Positions 34,755-42,845 of a stretch of DNA of 45,017 nucleotides are shown here, in pieces (the stretch's first letter is position 1; each line of letters opens with the position of its first letter). This DNA is from Eudoraea sp. (GTDB lineage: Bacteria; Bacteroidota; Bacteroidia; Flavobacteriales; Flavobacteriaceae), in NCBI GenBank assembly GCA_024639765.1, contig JAHEHU010000001.1:78303-123319 (forward strand), given 5' to 3'. Both the position numbers and the translations under genes were made by a program. The notes below the pieces were generated by a model. The model had not been told where the DNA came from, ran no database searches, and saw only the letters and a program-made list of their open reading frames with translations.

Positions 34755-36446
34755 ATGAATACAACTTACGATGCCATCGTTATCGGATCCGGTATATCCG
34801 GTGGGTGGGCCGCAAAGGTATTGTGTGAAAACGGCCTTAAAACCTGTGTTGTAGAACGGGGAAGAAATGTGGAGCACAATAAAGATTATCCTACGGCACA
34901 TCTTCATCCCTGGGAATTTCCGCATGGCGGCTGGATGCCCAAGAAATTCAGAGATGAAAACCCCCTGATAAGCAAATCGGCTGGTTTTGGTGAAGACACG
35001 GCTCATTTTTTTATAAAAGATAAGGATCAGCCCTATGTACAAAAAGAGCCTTTCGATTGGATACGTGGATTTCAAGTGGGTGGAAAATCTTTAATATGGG
35101 GCAGGGCTTGCCAACGATGGAGTCAGTCCGAATTTGAATCCCCTTTTAAATATAAGTATGGAATTCCGTGGCCGGTAGATTACGAGGAAATGGCTCCTTG
35201 GTATCATGTAGTGGAAGATTTTATTGGTGTATGCGGAAATAAAGACGGGTTAGAAGCCATGCCAGATGGGGAGTTCCTGCCTCCGTTCGAAATGAATTGT
35301 GTTGAAAAACATATGAGCAAGGCATTGAGCGAACAATATCCGGACCGTCACCTGGTGCATGGAAGATGGGCCCACCTCACCGAGCCCAAGGAACACCATT
35401 TGCAATTAGGCAGAGGTAAATGCCAATCAAGAAATCTTTGTATGAGAGGTTGTCCTTTTGGCGCGTATTTTAGCAGTAATTCAAGTACAATACCATCTGC
35501 ACAACGAACCGGAAACCTAAGCGTTCTTTCAGATGCGGTGGTGGTGAAAATACTGTATGACGATGATCAGAAAAAGGCCACAGGTATTGAGTATATAGAC
35601 ACTAATACCGGGACACATCAGGAGTTGAAAGCGAAAATTATTTTTGTGAATGCCTCGGCGCTGAATTCAAATCTTATCTTATTAAACTCCACTTCAGAGC
35701 GATTTCCAAATGGCCTGGGAAATGATCATGATATCCTTGGGCGTTATATAGGTTTTCACAATTATCGCGGATGGGCCTCAGGCCGGTTTGAAGGATTTAA
35801 AGACACCTATGTTTATGGAAGAAATCCTTCGGAACTAATTTTGGCAAACTACAGAAATGTATACAAGAATGATATGCCCTTTGTTGGGGGATATACCATT
35901 TTCAGTGGTGCATCCCGACCCCGAAATCAGGAGGCTCCAGAAAATGAACCCGGAATTGGCGCAGCATATAAAGAAGGCCTTCGCAAACCCGGGGATTGGC
36001 GGGCTTATATGTACATGCAAGGCGAGACTATTCCAAAAGTATCCAACAGGGTCTATTTATCTAAAACAGAAAAAGATCCCTGGGGTATTCCGCAGCTCGT
36101 AACGGATGTGAATTATGATGAGAACGATGAGTTAATGGTACAGGACTTTTTAAAGGAAAGTAAGGCTATGTTAGAGGTGATGGGGTGTACAGATATTGAA
36201 CTGGACGATTCCAAACAAGCGCCAGGTTTGGACATTCACGAAATGGGAGGCTGCAGAATGGGAACCGACCCAAAAACGTCTATGCTCAATAAATATAACC
36301 AATTGCATCTGTGCCAGAATGTATTTGTAACAGATGGGGCCTGTATGACCAGTACTGGAAATCAAAGTCCTTCCTTACTTTATATGGCATTTACAGCAAG
36401 AGCTGCGACCTACGCCGCCGAACAATTTAAAGCAGAAAGAATATGA
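34755..36446 (+). CDS. GMC-family oxidoreductase (sugar/alcohol dehydrogenase), large subunit
   Basis: A flavoprotein of the glucose-methanol-choline family that oxidises a sugar or polyol. The 563-residue chain has the FAD loop DAIVIGSGISGGWAA (6-20), GKSLIWGRACQRW, a cysteine-rich CQSRNLCMRGCPFGA region, and the C-terminal catalytic pair His495 (HEMGGCRMG) and Asn536 (STGNQSPSLL), 41 residues apart as usual. No signal peptide is visible. The start at 34755 (30 residues into the longer frame) directly precedes the Rossmann strand. It overlaps the next gene by four bases. With the subunit-3-like protein two genes on, it probably forms a membrane or periplasmic dehydrogenase. Confidence 0.92.
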   Translation: MNTTYDAIVIGSGISGGWAAKVLCENGLKTCVVERGRNVEHNKDYPTAHLHPWEFPHGGWMPKKFRDENPLISKSAGFGEDTAHFFIKDKDQPYVQKEPFDWIRGFQVGGKSLIWGRACQRWSQSEFESPFKYKYGIPWPVDYEEMAPWYHVVEDFIGVCGNKDGLEAMPDGEFLPPFEMNCVEKHMSKALSEQYPDRHLVHGRWAHLTEPKEHHLQLGRGKCQSRNLCMRGCPFGAYFSSNSSTIPSAQRTGNLSVLSDAVVVKILYDDDQKKATGIEYIDTNTGTHQELKAKIIFVNASALNSNLILLNSTSERFPNGLGNDHDILGRYIGFHNYRGWASGRFEGFKDTYVYGRNPSELILANYRNVYKNDMPFVGGYTIFSGASRPRNQEAPENEPGIGAAYKEGLRKPGDWRAYMYMQGETIPKVSNRVYLSKTEKDPWGIPQLVTDVNYDENDELMVQDFLKESKAMLEVMGCTDIELDDSKQAPGLDIHEMGGCRMGTDPKTSMLNKYNQLHLCQNVFVTDGACMTSTGNQSPSLLYMAFTARAATYAAEQFKAERI

Positions 36447-37534
36447 AAAAGACGCAACAGAACAAGGTGGGAGTTGGTATCATAGGATCTCAATTTATCG
36501 CTACCATTCATGCCGAAGCTCTCAAAACGGTCCCCGATGCATATGTTGTTGCAGTAATGTCTCCTAATAAAAAACATGTAACGGCTTTTGCAAAACAACA
36601 CCATATCCCAAATTGGTTTACTGAAATTGAGCCATTTTTAGCCATGGAGGAAATTGATATGGTTATCCTTGGCGCTCCTAACTATTTACATTGTGAATTA
36701 GCGGTAAAAATAGCTCAGGCAAGAAAGCATGTAGTGGTAGAAAAGCCACTTTGCTTAAACCTGGCTGAAGCAGACCTAATGATTGAAACCTGCAAAAAGA
36801 ATGAGGTAAAACTCATGTATGCGGAAGAACTCTGTTTTACTCCTAAATATGTACGTTTAAAAGCATTGTTAGATGAAGGGGCCCTGGGGTATCCGGTGCT
36901 ATTAAAACAGTCTGAAAAACATGATGGCCCTCACGCAGCTCATTTTTATGATGTAGAAAAATCCGGGGGTGGTGTTATGATGGATATGGGATGCCATGCC
37001 ATTCAATTCTTCAGGTGGTTAAATCCCAAAGCTTCCATTGTATCGGTTTATGCACAAATGCAAACTTCTGTACATAAAGATAAAACTATTGGCGATGATA
37101 ACAGTGTGCTTATTTTGGAATTCAGTAATGGCGTAACCGCCATTGCAGAAGAAAGTTGGATCAAAAAGGGAGGAATGGATGATAGGGCCGAAATTCATGG
37201 GAGTGAGGGGGTTGCTTATGCCGATGTGCTACAGGGAAATTCTATATTGACTTATAGTGAAAAAGGGATCGGCTATGCAGTGGAAAAAGCGGGAAACACC
37301 AAAGGCTGGAGTTTTACCATGTATGAAGAATTATGGAACTATGGATTCCCACAAGAAATGGCCCATTTTGTAGACTGTGTAAAGAACGACCTTACACCCC
37401 TGGTGACCGGAGAGGACGGGAGAGCAGTTTTGGAGGTTCTTTTTGCTGCCTATGCTTCTGCAGGAGCAGGAAAAAAAATCATGCTTCCTTTTAAGACCAA
37501 TGCCAAAAAACCGTATTTATTATGGAAAAAATAG
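36443..37534 (+). CDS. Gfo/Idh/MocA family NAD(P)-dependent oxidoreductase
   Basis: A 363-residue dehydrogenase of the Gfo/Idh/MocA family, acting on sugars, inositols or their keto derivatives. It has the N-terminal nucleotide fold VGVGIIGSQFIATIHAEAL, the family EKPLCLNLAEA with catalytic Lys101, and GGGVMMDMGCHAIQFFRWL with the His used in catalysis. The domain after residue 130 is the usual two-sheet fold. It overlaps the GMC gene by four bases (ATGA) and the next gene by 13, so the three are translationally coupled. It lacks a signal peptide and probably handles, in the cytoplasm, a keto-sugar made by the GMC enzyme. This division of labour is inferred. Confidence 0.92.
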   Translation: MKKTQQNKVGVGIIGSQFIATIHAEALKTVPDAYVVAVMSPNKKHVTAFAKQHHIPNWFTEIEPFLAMEEIDMVILGAPNYLHCELAVKIAQARKHVVVEKPLCLNLAEADLMIETCKKNEVKLMYAEELCFTPKYVRLKALLDEGALGYPVLLKQSEKHDGPHAAHFYDVEKSGGGVMMDMGCHAIQFFRWLNPKASIVSVYAQMQTSVHKDKTIGDDNSVLILEFSNGVTAIAEESWIKKGGMDDRAEIHGSEGVAYADVLQGNSILTYSEKGIGYAVEKAGNTKGWSFTMYEELWNYGFPQEMAHFVDCVKNDLTPLVTGEDGRAVLEVLFAAYASAGAGKKIMLPFKTNAKKPYLLWKK

Positions 37535-38052
37535 ATCGCAGAAATGCTTTAGGGATAGTAGCGCGTTGGTCTGCCGGGAGTTTTATCCCTTTTTCCTGGC
37601 TCTTTGCAGGTTGCGGAACCAATAATATGTCCTCTCTATTGAACAGAGAATATCAATTGCTTTTGGGGACTATTGTGGATATTATTTTACCTGAAACTCC
37701 CGAGTCTCCCGGGGCCAAAGAAGCTAATGTTCATCATTTTATAGGGCTTATTGTGGAAGATTGTTATGAAATGGAAAGAAAGGATCGCATCATAGTTGGT
37801 TTAAACCAACTATTGCAAAACGGATTCTCAGAACTTTCAGCACAAAAACAATATAACGTAATTGAGGAACTAGATAAGGAGGCGAAAATTGCAACTCCCA
37901 ATATGCCCCATTATTTTAAGGACCTAAAGTCCCTTGCGCAATGGGGTTATTTTTCTTCTAAAATGGGCATCATGAAGGGGTTACGATATAATCCTATTCC
38001 GGGATCTTACATAGGCTGTGTGCCTTATAATGGTGAAATAGCCTGGTATTAA
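37522..38052 (+). CDS. Gluconate 2-dehydrogenase subunit 3-like protein
   Basis: A 176-residue partner protein of the gluconate-2-dehydrogenase subunit-3 family. It begins EKIDRRNALGIVARWSAGS, a twin-arginine-like signal (Arg-Arg at residues 5-6), and is followed by a lipobox-like LFAGCG with a cysteine near residue 31. The mature part has DIILPETPESPGAKEANVHHFI(G)LIVEDCY, typical of the family. Members form a complex with a GMC-type flavoprotein and carry the export signal for both. Here the flavoprotein has no signal of its own, which supports piggy-back Tat export. It starts 13 bases inside the preceding gene and abuts the next. Confidence 0.88.
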   Translation: MEKIDRRNALGIVARWSAGSFIPFSWLFAGCGTNNMSSLLNREYQLLLGTIVDIILPETPESPGAKEANVHHFIGLIVEDCYEMERKDRIIVGLNQLLQNGFSELSAQKQYNVIEELDKEAKIATPNMPHYFKDLKSLAQWGYFSSKMGIMKGLRYNPIPGSYIGCVPYNGEIAWY

Positions 38053-38762
38053 TGACAATACATCAGTGTAAAGATTACCAGGAAATTAGCAAAACCGCTG
38101 CTGAATGGTTCTTCCAAAGGATCAGAAAAAACCTGGCATGTAAGGTCAGTGTTGCAACAGGAAATTCCGCATTAGGAATGTATGGGTATATTACCAAAGC
38201 GCGCAACCTGAACACCTCATCGCTCACTTTGTTTCAGTTGGATGAATGGGTTGGCATCTCCGAATATCACCATAGTTGTATGAGTTTTATCGAAAAAGAG
38301 GTGAGGATCCCCTGGGGAATAGCTGCAGAAAGAACTCATTACTTTGCTCCTACTTTAAAAGTTCTTGACAATAAAAACCAGGCAGAGGAGGCGGCACGTT
38401 CTATGCAAAAAGAACTTGATATAAAAGGCCCGTTGGATATCCTTATTTTAGGAATGGGAAAAAACGGGCATTTGGGTTTTATAGAACCTGCCGAAAATTG
38501 GCCTCCTCAGGAGTGTTATGTTTCGGAATTGGCGCCATCTACCCGGAATCATGCGATGATCAGCACGGAAAAAAAACCACCTGAATTTGGTGTAACCATG
38601 GGAATTAGAGCAATCCTTGAAGCAAAAGAAATCTTATTTATTGTAACAGGCACTGGAAAAAGAGGGGTCTATTCTGAGTGGCTTAAAAAAGAAATTACAC
38701 CAAAATTGCCCGCAAGTATTTTATGGAAACATCCCAGCGTGTCACTGATTACGGATTTGTAA
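38052..38762 (+). CDS. NagB-like sugar-phosphate isomerase/deaminase
   Basis: A 236-residue protein of the NagB/6-phosphogluconolactonase family, which isomerises and deaminates hexosamine 6-phosphates or hydrolyses sugar lactones. It has the N-terminal sugar-phosphate-binding VSVATGNSALGMY, FQLDEWVG with Asp64 (the NagB proton-transfer residue), and LILGMGKNGHLGFIEP with His140 and Glu145 in the NagB active-site positions. The pattern favours a NagB/AgaI-like enzyme over a 6-phosphogluconolactonase. Its ATG shares one base with the stop of the preceding gene (TAATG). As the last gene of the four-gene operon it would process the sugar product. Confidence 0.88.
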   Translation: MTIHQCKDYQEISKTAAEWFFQRIRKNLACKVSVATGNSALGMYGYITKARNLNTSSLTLFQLDEWVGISEYHHSCMSFIEKEVRIPWGIAAERTHYFAPTLKVLDNKNQAEEAARSMQKELDIKGPLDILILGMGKNGHLGFIEPAENWPPQECYVSELAPSTRNHAMISTEKKPPEFGVTMGIRAILEAKEILFIVTGTGKRGVYSEWLKKEITPKLPASILWKHPSVSLITDL

Positions 38763-39014
38763 TGCTGGGACTGGATATTCCAGATTTGCATATTCCAGGG
38801 CTTATTTTTGGGTGGTTAGGGAAAAGCTAAAAATTAATAAAATAGTAGTAAAACTAGCTTTCATCTGGTGTGTTTTGGTGTAAGTCCTAAATATACTATT
38901 TCTGTGGATTATGGAAAGTAGGTGGAAATTCCAAATCCTAAATCCTAACACTTGTGATTTGTTATTTGGATTTTGATTATTCTTATCTTACAACATAATC
39001 ACCAACCATTCCTT
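38763..39014. other. Intergenic region after the GMC operon
   Basis: No gene. It holds a palindrome-like CTGGATATTCCAG (38771-38783), a weak seven-base stem (38823-38829 with 38855-38861) without a T-run, and at the right end the promoter-like elements of the first DUF6090 gene. The operon's terminator is not clear. Confidence 0.4.
38959..38991 (+). promoter_or_regulatory. Putative promoter of DUF6090 gene 1, TTG-N22-TATCTTAC
   Basis: TTG at 38959-38961 and TATCTTAC at 38984-38991 are 22 bases apart. Downstream, CCAACCAT (39002-39009) stands just before the start codon, as in the other two DUF6090 genes. Confidence 0.35.
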
Positions 39015-39758
39015 ATGATTAATTTTTTTCGCAAAACCCGCAAAAAACTTGCAGACGACAATAAGTTTCTCAAATACTCGAGGTACGCTATTGGCGAGAT
39101 CTTGTTAGTGGTCATTGGGATCCTCATCGCCTTGCAGGTCAATAATTGGAATGAGCACCAAAAAGTGCTCAAAGCCGAGAAAGAGATCCTAAAGAACCTC
39201 ACACAGGAATTCCTCTCCAATAAACGAGAACTGCAACGGCAAAAGACCATTGTGCTGAAGACATTTGAATCTAACAGAGCCTTGATGTCTTTTTTTGGCA
39301 AAGAGAAAAGTGTAATACAGGGCATGAATATGGACAGCCTTATTTTTTATTCGGTTGAATTTGATCAATACAACCCCTCTGAAAATACCATACAGGACCT
39401 CTTACAATCGGGTCGTTTTGACCTTCTTTCCAATGATCGGCTTAAGAATTTGCTCTTTGACTGGACCAGAGAATATAAAATTACGCAGGAGCGCTATGAT
39501 GACAGTGATGAAAAACTGCGAATAGAAGTCATTCCTTACCTAACCAAACATTATTTGATGAAGGATATAGACCAGTACGGAAACCTGCAATGGGAAACCG
39601 GGAGTGCTTTTGAAATTGACAAATACCAATTGTTCAATGATTACATCTATGAAAATCTTACGGATGATTGGATGTATCGCTTAAATCGCTATCTAATGTC
39701 CCTGGAAACTCTGGGTACCATCATAGATGCTATTTTGGAATGTACTACTGAAGAATGA
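39015..39758 (+). CDS. DUF6090 family membrane protein, copy 1
   Basis: A 247-residue single-pass membrane protein. A basic cytoplasmic start (FFRKTRKKLADDNKFLKY) leads into SRYAIGEILLVVIGILIALQVNNWNE, a helix at about residues 20-42 with a strongly conserved IGE and a terminal NNWNE. The rest is charged, probably outside the membrane, and rich in helix-forming residues. I recognise this as the Flavobacteriia family DUF6090; its function is unknown. The ATG at 39015 is preferred: an upstream start would add 14 polar residues. Copies 2 and 3, at 40418 and 41897, share the first 50 residues but little after them. Confidence 0.88.
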   Translation: MINFFRKTRKKLADDNKFLKYSRYAIGEILLVVIGILIALQVNNWNEHQKVLKAEKEILKNLTQEFLSNKRELQRQKTIVLKTFESNRALMSFFGKEKSVIQGMNMDSLIFYSVEFDQYNPSENTIQDLLQSGRFDLLSNDRLKNLLFDWTREYKITQERYDDSDEKLRIEVIPYLTKHYLMKDIDQYGNLQWETGSAFEIDKYQLFNDYIYENLTDDWMYRLNRYLMSLETLGTIIDAILECTTEE

Positions 39759-39849
39759 CACCCGCTGGATGGAAAGAGAGTGCGAGGGAACAAACGATGC
39801 TTCAACACTAACAGAATGCCTCCACAGGTGCCAATGGTACGCTGACACT

Positions 39850-40065
39850 TTAGATAACATCTTGTATTGCCTCCACCCACATTGGAATTTCAACCTGGGC
39901 AGATTTCATAAAGATAAAGAAGCCTTCTATGCCAAAGGTGTAAGCTAGTGTACTAAAATCTACCTCCATTGAAGAGAACATATTCATGTAGGTTTCAAAG
40001 AATATACAGCTTATGCCGTATATTTTGATCGCTTTAAAAAAGATTAGACCCACTTTGCTGAACAT
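39850..40065 (-). CDS. Possible small membrane protein, 71 residues
   Basis: A doubtful minus-strand frame between two plus-strand DUF6090 genes. Translation gives a Phe-, Ile- and Met-rich chain with two moderately hydrophobic segments (about 4-26 and 38-54) and an ordinary C-terminus. The amino-acid mixture looks protein-like. CCAACAGTG precedes the ATG, similar to the leader motif of the DUF6090 genes. I know no family for it and see no promoter. It could equally be chance. Confidence 0.28.
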   Translation of the reverse strand: MFSKVGLIFFKAIKIYGISCIFFETYMNMFSSMEVDFSTLAYTFGIEGFFIFMKSAQVEIPMWVEAIQDVI

Positions 40066-40391
40066 CACTGTTGGTTTTTATTGATGACTCTTACCCTATA
40101 GACTTTAACTTTACGCAGATGTAACAGTTCTTAAGAACATTTTAACATGTTGAGGCATCCTTTATCAAAATTTTAATATGCCCATACGGTTGGCTCTGGA
40201 AATTGCTTCTTAGCATGGTTTGTATTTCAAAAAGGTTGAAACAAAAAAGACCTGTATTTGCAGCAATAAATTACTGCATACCATTTATGGCGTTCAGTTT
40301 GAGGATTAATAGCAACCTAAGTCCCCTTCATAATTTCTGTAAATCTTCGTTATTCGATTCTTCAGGTTTCATGATGATTTTTCAGAATGTG

Positions 40392-40416
40392 TACCTTAGT
40401 ACGACACACCAACCAT
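40392..40416 (+). promoter_or_regulatory. Leader of DUF6090 copy 2: TACCTTAG and CCAACCAT
   Basis: TACCTTAG (40392-40399), a -7-like element, is followed 9 bases later by CCAACCAT (40409-40416), which ends one base before the ATG. At the -33 position, 22 bases upstream, there is only TTT. Confidence 0.3.
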
Positions 40417-40417
40417 C

Positions 40418-41206
40418 ATGATCAAATTCTTCAGACGTATTCGCCAAAAACTCCTCACTGAAAACAAGTTCAGTACATATTTGTTTTATGCCATTGGGGA
40501 GATCCTACTTGTCGTTATTGGTATTTTGATCGCCTTACAAGTGAATGACTGGAATGAGGGAAGAAAGCAGCGGCAGGTAGAACTAAAATATTATTATAAC
40601 TTAAAAAATGACCTCCATACAGACACGGAACGTTTAGACTTTATGATAGACTTGTCTGGCTCAAAGGTGACTGCAGCCAAAAGTGTGAAACTCAAAATAG
40701 ATCGTGACTCCATAGGCTCACTCTTTGATTTCTCGAACGATATGATGGCGCTAGTTTTTGTGGATGAGTTTCGGCCCAATCAAAACACCTATGAAGAAAT
40801 GAAAAGTTCCGGTAATTTCAGCTCCATTCAAAATGATTCACTTAAACTCAGATTGATTAATTTGAAAGAATCCTACACTGAAATAGGAGCGGCCCAGGAG
40901 CATATGCGGTATGATTTTAATGTTTTTCTGGAGGATTTTGAGAAATATGTTGACTGGGGCAAATACTATGACCTCAATAGCTCTAACATCCCAAAATTAG
41001 ATTTTGTATTTGACTCCGTATACATACAAAGTCATTCCGATCTTATGAGGAAAGAAATAGATGAACTCTTTAAGAATAAGATCTTTCTTAATAATATCTT
41101 CCTTTTGGAAATTAATTACGCGTATAACATAGACGTTCTTAACAACACCAAAGCGCAGATCAGCCAAATAATCGATATCCTGGATCAGGAACTAAGTGCA
41201 GACTAA
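40418..41206 (+). CDS. DUF6090 family membrane protein, copy 2
   Basis: A 262-residue protein with the same plan as copy 1: FFRRIRQKLLTENKF at the N-terminus, then YAIGEILLVVIGILIALQVNDWNEG as the single helix, and a long outside part beginning KQRQVELKYYYN. The helix region is close to identical to copies 1 and 3. Beyond about residue 50 the sequence diverges, apart from similar spacing and a P-N-x-N-T-Y-E-E-x-K-S-S-G-x-F block, which recalls the E-x-T/S-I-Q-x-L-x-Q-S-G-R-F block of copy 1. Function is unknown. It lies in the same orientation as the others, but separate promoters are suggested. Confidence 0.88.
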   Translation: MIKFFRRIRQKLLTENKFSTYLFYAIGEILLVVIGILIALQVNDWNEGRKQRQVELKYYYNLKNDLHTDTERLDFMIDLSGSKVTAAKSVKLKIDRDSIGSLFDFSNDMMALVFVDEFRPNQNTYEEMKSSGNFSSIQNDSLKLRLINLKESYTEIGAAQEHMRYDFNVFLEDFEKYVDWGKYYDLNSSNIPKLDFVFDSVYIQSHSDLMRKEIDELFKNKIFLNNIFLLEINYAYNIDVLNNTKAQISQIIDILDQELSAD

Positions 41207-41223
41207 TATTCTTTCTATATTAT

Positions 41224-41649
41224 CTAATCTGTAGCAAATGACGTTGGAGGAAGTGCGGAATAACTTTTCCCCTCTGTTCCTTCTATAAAAGACCATAAGC
41301 CTGTATCATCTGGTAATATCATTCCCGGTGTAATAGAGGCAGCTTCGATCCATTTGGTTTTCTCAACTATCACTTCCCCATCTATTTTTAATATGATACT
41401 TTCCAGGCCATCATTTTCCAGGGTAGAATCATTTAACCTGACGAATAATCCTAAATTTTCCGTTTCCGCTGTTTTAAAACTAGATGACCATGGCAAATGT
41501 ACCTGATATTCATTGCCATAACCACCGCCTTGTATTCTTTTAGCTATTCCCTGGCCATTTACCTCCCAGGTAATATTGTATGTCTCCAAGTCATCTTCTT
41601 TCCCGCAACTAAGGATCAAAAGAAAAATAAACAATGCAATTTTTTTCAT
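41224..41649 (-). CDS. Small lipoprotein of unknown function
   Basis: A 141-residue lipoprotein (MKKIALFIFLLILSC, Cys15) with a beta-rich mature part (YNITWEVNGQG, YQVHLPWSSSF, SIILKIDGEVIVEKT), perhaps an immunoglobulin-like or small beta-sandwich fold. I do not recognise a family. The ATG at 41649 gives the cleaner signal; one at 41673 would add eight residues. It is on the minus strand between two DUF6090 genes, whose direction is opposite. It is of ordinary composition. It could be unrelated cargo or a partner of the membrane proteins. Confidence 0.75.
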   Translation of the reverse strand: MKKIALFIFLLILSCGKEDDLETYNITWEVNGQGIAKRIQGGGYGNEYQVHLPWSSSFKTAETENLGLFVRLNDSTLENDGLESIILKIDGEVIVEKTKWIEAASITPGMILPDDTGLWSFIEGTEGKSYSALPPTSFATD

Positions 41650-41834
41650 AATTGTTCTATTGATAAGCAGCATATATATGTAAAACGAAATTCTTTTTAA
41701 AATATGACAATTCTCCTGCTTTTATTCTTGCGCTGAAAATTATTATCATCTAAAACATATTCGTAACTATATGATTATCAACACATAGGGAGTAATAAAA
41801 AATTTTATTCCCTCATTTTGTCCTTTCCTTCATT

Positions 41835-41867
41835 TTGGATAGTGATTTTAGATAATTTGTAACTTGG
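41835..41867 (+). promoter_or_regulatory. Putative promoter of DUF6090 copy 3, TTG-N22-TAACTTGG
   Basis: TTG (41835-41837) and TAACTTGG (41860-41867) are 22 bases apart, the same spacer as at copy 1. CCAACCCT (41882-41889) follows just before the start codon. Confidence 0.35.
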
Positions 41868-41896
41868 ACCGTAAACACTAGCCAACCCTATAATCA

Positions 41897-42661
41897 ATGA
41901 TAAACTTCTTTCGCAAAACCCGTAAAAAACTGGCAAACGATAATAAATTCTTCACCTACTCCCGATATGCCATTGGCGAGATCGTCCTTGTGGTCATTGG
42001 TATTCTGATCGCCTTACAGATCAATAACTGGAATGAGGGCCAGCGTGCAAGATCCGAAGAAAAGTTCCTGCTGGAAAACCTGCATGACGACCTGCAAGCG
42101 GCAAGTACGCAATCTGAAGGCTTTATCAAAAGAGAAGAACTGCTTATTGATCGTTTGATCCTAGCCCTGGACATACACCCCGCCGGGAAGACCGCACCTC
42201 CGGAATTTTACGTTGATTCTGTTATCATTAACATGATATGGGAATTTGAAAGCAATGTGCCTGTGGTAAATTCCTATGCAGAAATTAAAAATACAGGCAA
42301 GACCTCCCTTATCCGAAACCGGGAAATACGGCAAAAGTTTACAAATCTGGAACTACGCATTAATTACCTGAATACCCAGGTGAAAGACAGGTTAACTGTA
42401 CAACAAATCAGGATTGATGATATTGCACAAGACGAGCTCAATTTAGTCCGTTTTACGAATGATCCAAACAATTATATTTCTGTTACCGTAGAACAGGAGC
42501 CAGAGAATGATTATCCCAAAATTTTTAAGCGTCCAAAGGTGCGGAATCTCCTCGCCATGAAATTATTACTTACGCGAGATGTGCTTAGGTATAGAAATGA
42601 GTTGCAAGAAGAAATTGACCTGATCGTTAGCCTTATTGATAAAGAATTAGCGGCTTTTTAA
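41897..42661 (+). CDS. DUF6090 family membrane protein, copy 3
   Basis: A 254-residue protein, closest to copy 1 at the start: FFRKTRKKLANDNKFFTYSRYAIGEI, then the helix VLVVIGILIALQINNWNEG, then a long helical outside domain starting QRARSEEKFLLENLHDDL. The E-x-K-F/E-L-L/I-x-N-L pattern after the helix recalls copy 1 (EKEILKNLTQEF). Function is unknown. It is followed by about 180 bases before the DUF808 gene. Together with copies 1 and 2 it forms a family cluster likely to have arisen by tandem duplication with selection for divergence of the exposed part. Confidence 0.88.
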   Translation: MINFFRKTRKKLANDNKFFTYSRYAIGEIVLVVIGILIALQINNWNEGQRARSEEKFLLENLHDDLQAASTQSEGFIKREELLIDRLILALDIHPAGKTAPPEFYVDSVIINMIWEFESNVPVVNSYAEIKNTGKTSLIRNREIRQKFTNLELRINYLNTQVKDRLTVQQIRIDDIAQDELNLVRFTNDPNNYISVTVEQEPENDYPKIFKRPKVRNLLAMKLLLTRDVLRYRNELQEEIDLIVSLIDKELAAF

Positions 42662-42795
42662 AAATAAAACAAGCCCCAAAACACTTATTCCAGATTGCTA
42701 AGGTTTTCAGAATTCCTGTCATCATTGATCTTAAAGGTGACCTTTCTCTTTTATAGTCGTTTGTTGAACTCACATTACCATTTGTACCCAATAGA

Positions 42796-42827
42796 TTTAG
42801 CTATTTGCGTCTCCTTATCTATATTTG
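42796..42827 (+). promoter_or_regulatory. Promoter of the DUF808 gene, TTTA-N20-TATATTTG
   Basis: A perfect -7 TATATTTG (42820-42827) with a one-mismatch -33 TTTA (42796-42799), 20 bases apart. The ATG at 42846 lies 18 bases downstream. Confidence 0.5.
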
Positions 42828-42845
42828 AACCTTCAACGAAATAAT

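Larger units (their letters stand above)
39759..40417. other. Long gap between DUF6090 copies 1 and 2
   Basis: 659 bases with no confident gene. A minus-strand frame at 39850-40065 is listed separately. The right end holds the leader of DUF6090 copy 2. The rest is AT-rich with many stops on both strands and no recognisable repeat. It may be decayed sequence. Confidence 0.5.

Noticed and set aside
36443-36446. A frameshift or fusion between the GMC and Gfo/Idh genes.
   Set aside because: The overlap is a normal ATGA stop-start overlap. Both proteins are complete, with all expected motifs.
39727-39948. A 73-codon plus-strand frame with several Cys and His residues overlapping the end of DUF6090 copy 1.
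   Set aside because: It begins inside a real gene in another frame, has no leader, and its Cys/His spacing fits no known metal-binding family.
38959-42661. The repeated N-terminal coding stretch looked like it could be an insertion sequence or a cassette array.
   Set aside because: Each unit is a full protein-coding gene of one family, with no terminal inverted repeats, no target duplications and no transposase or integrase.
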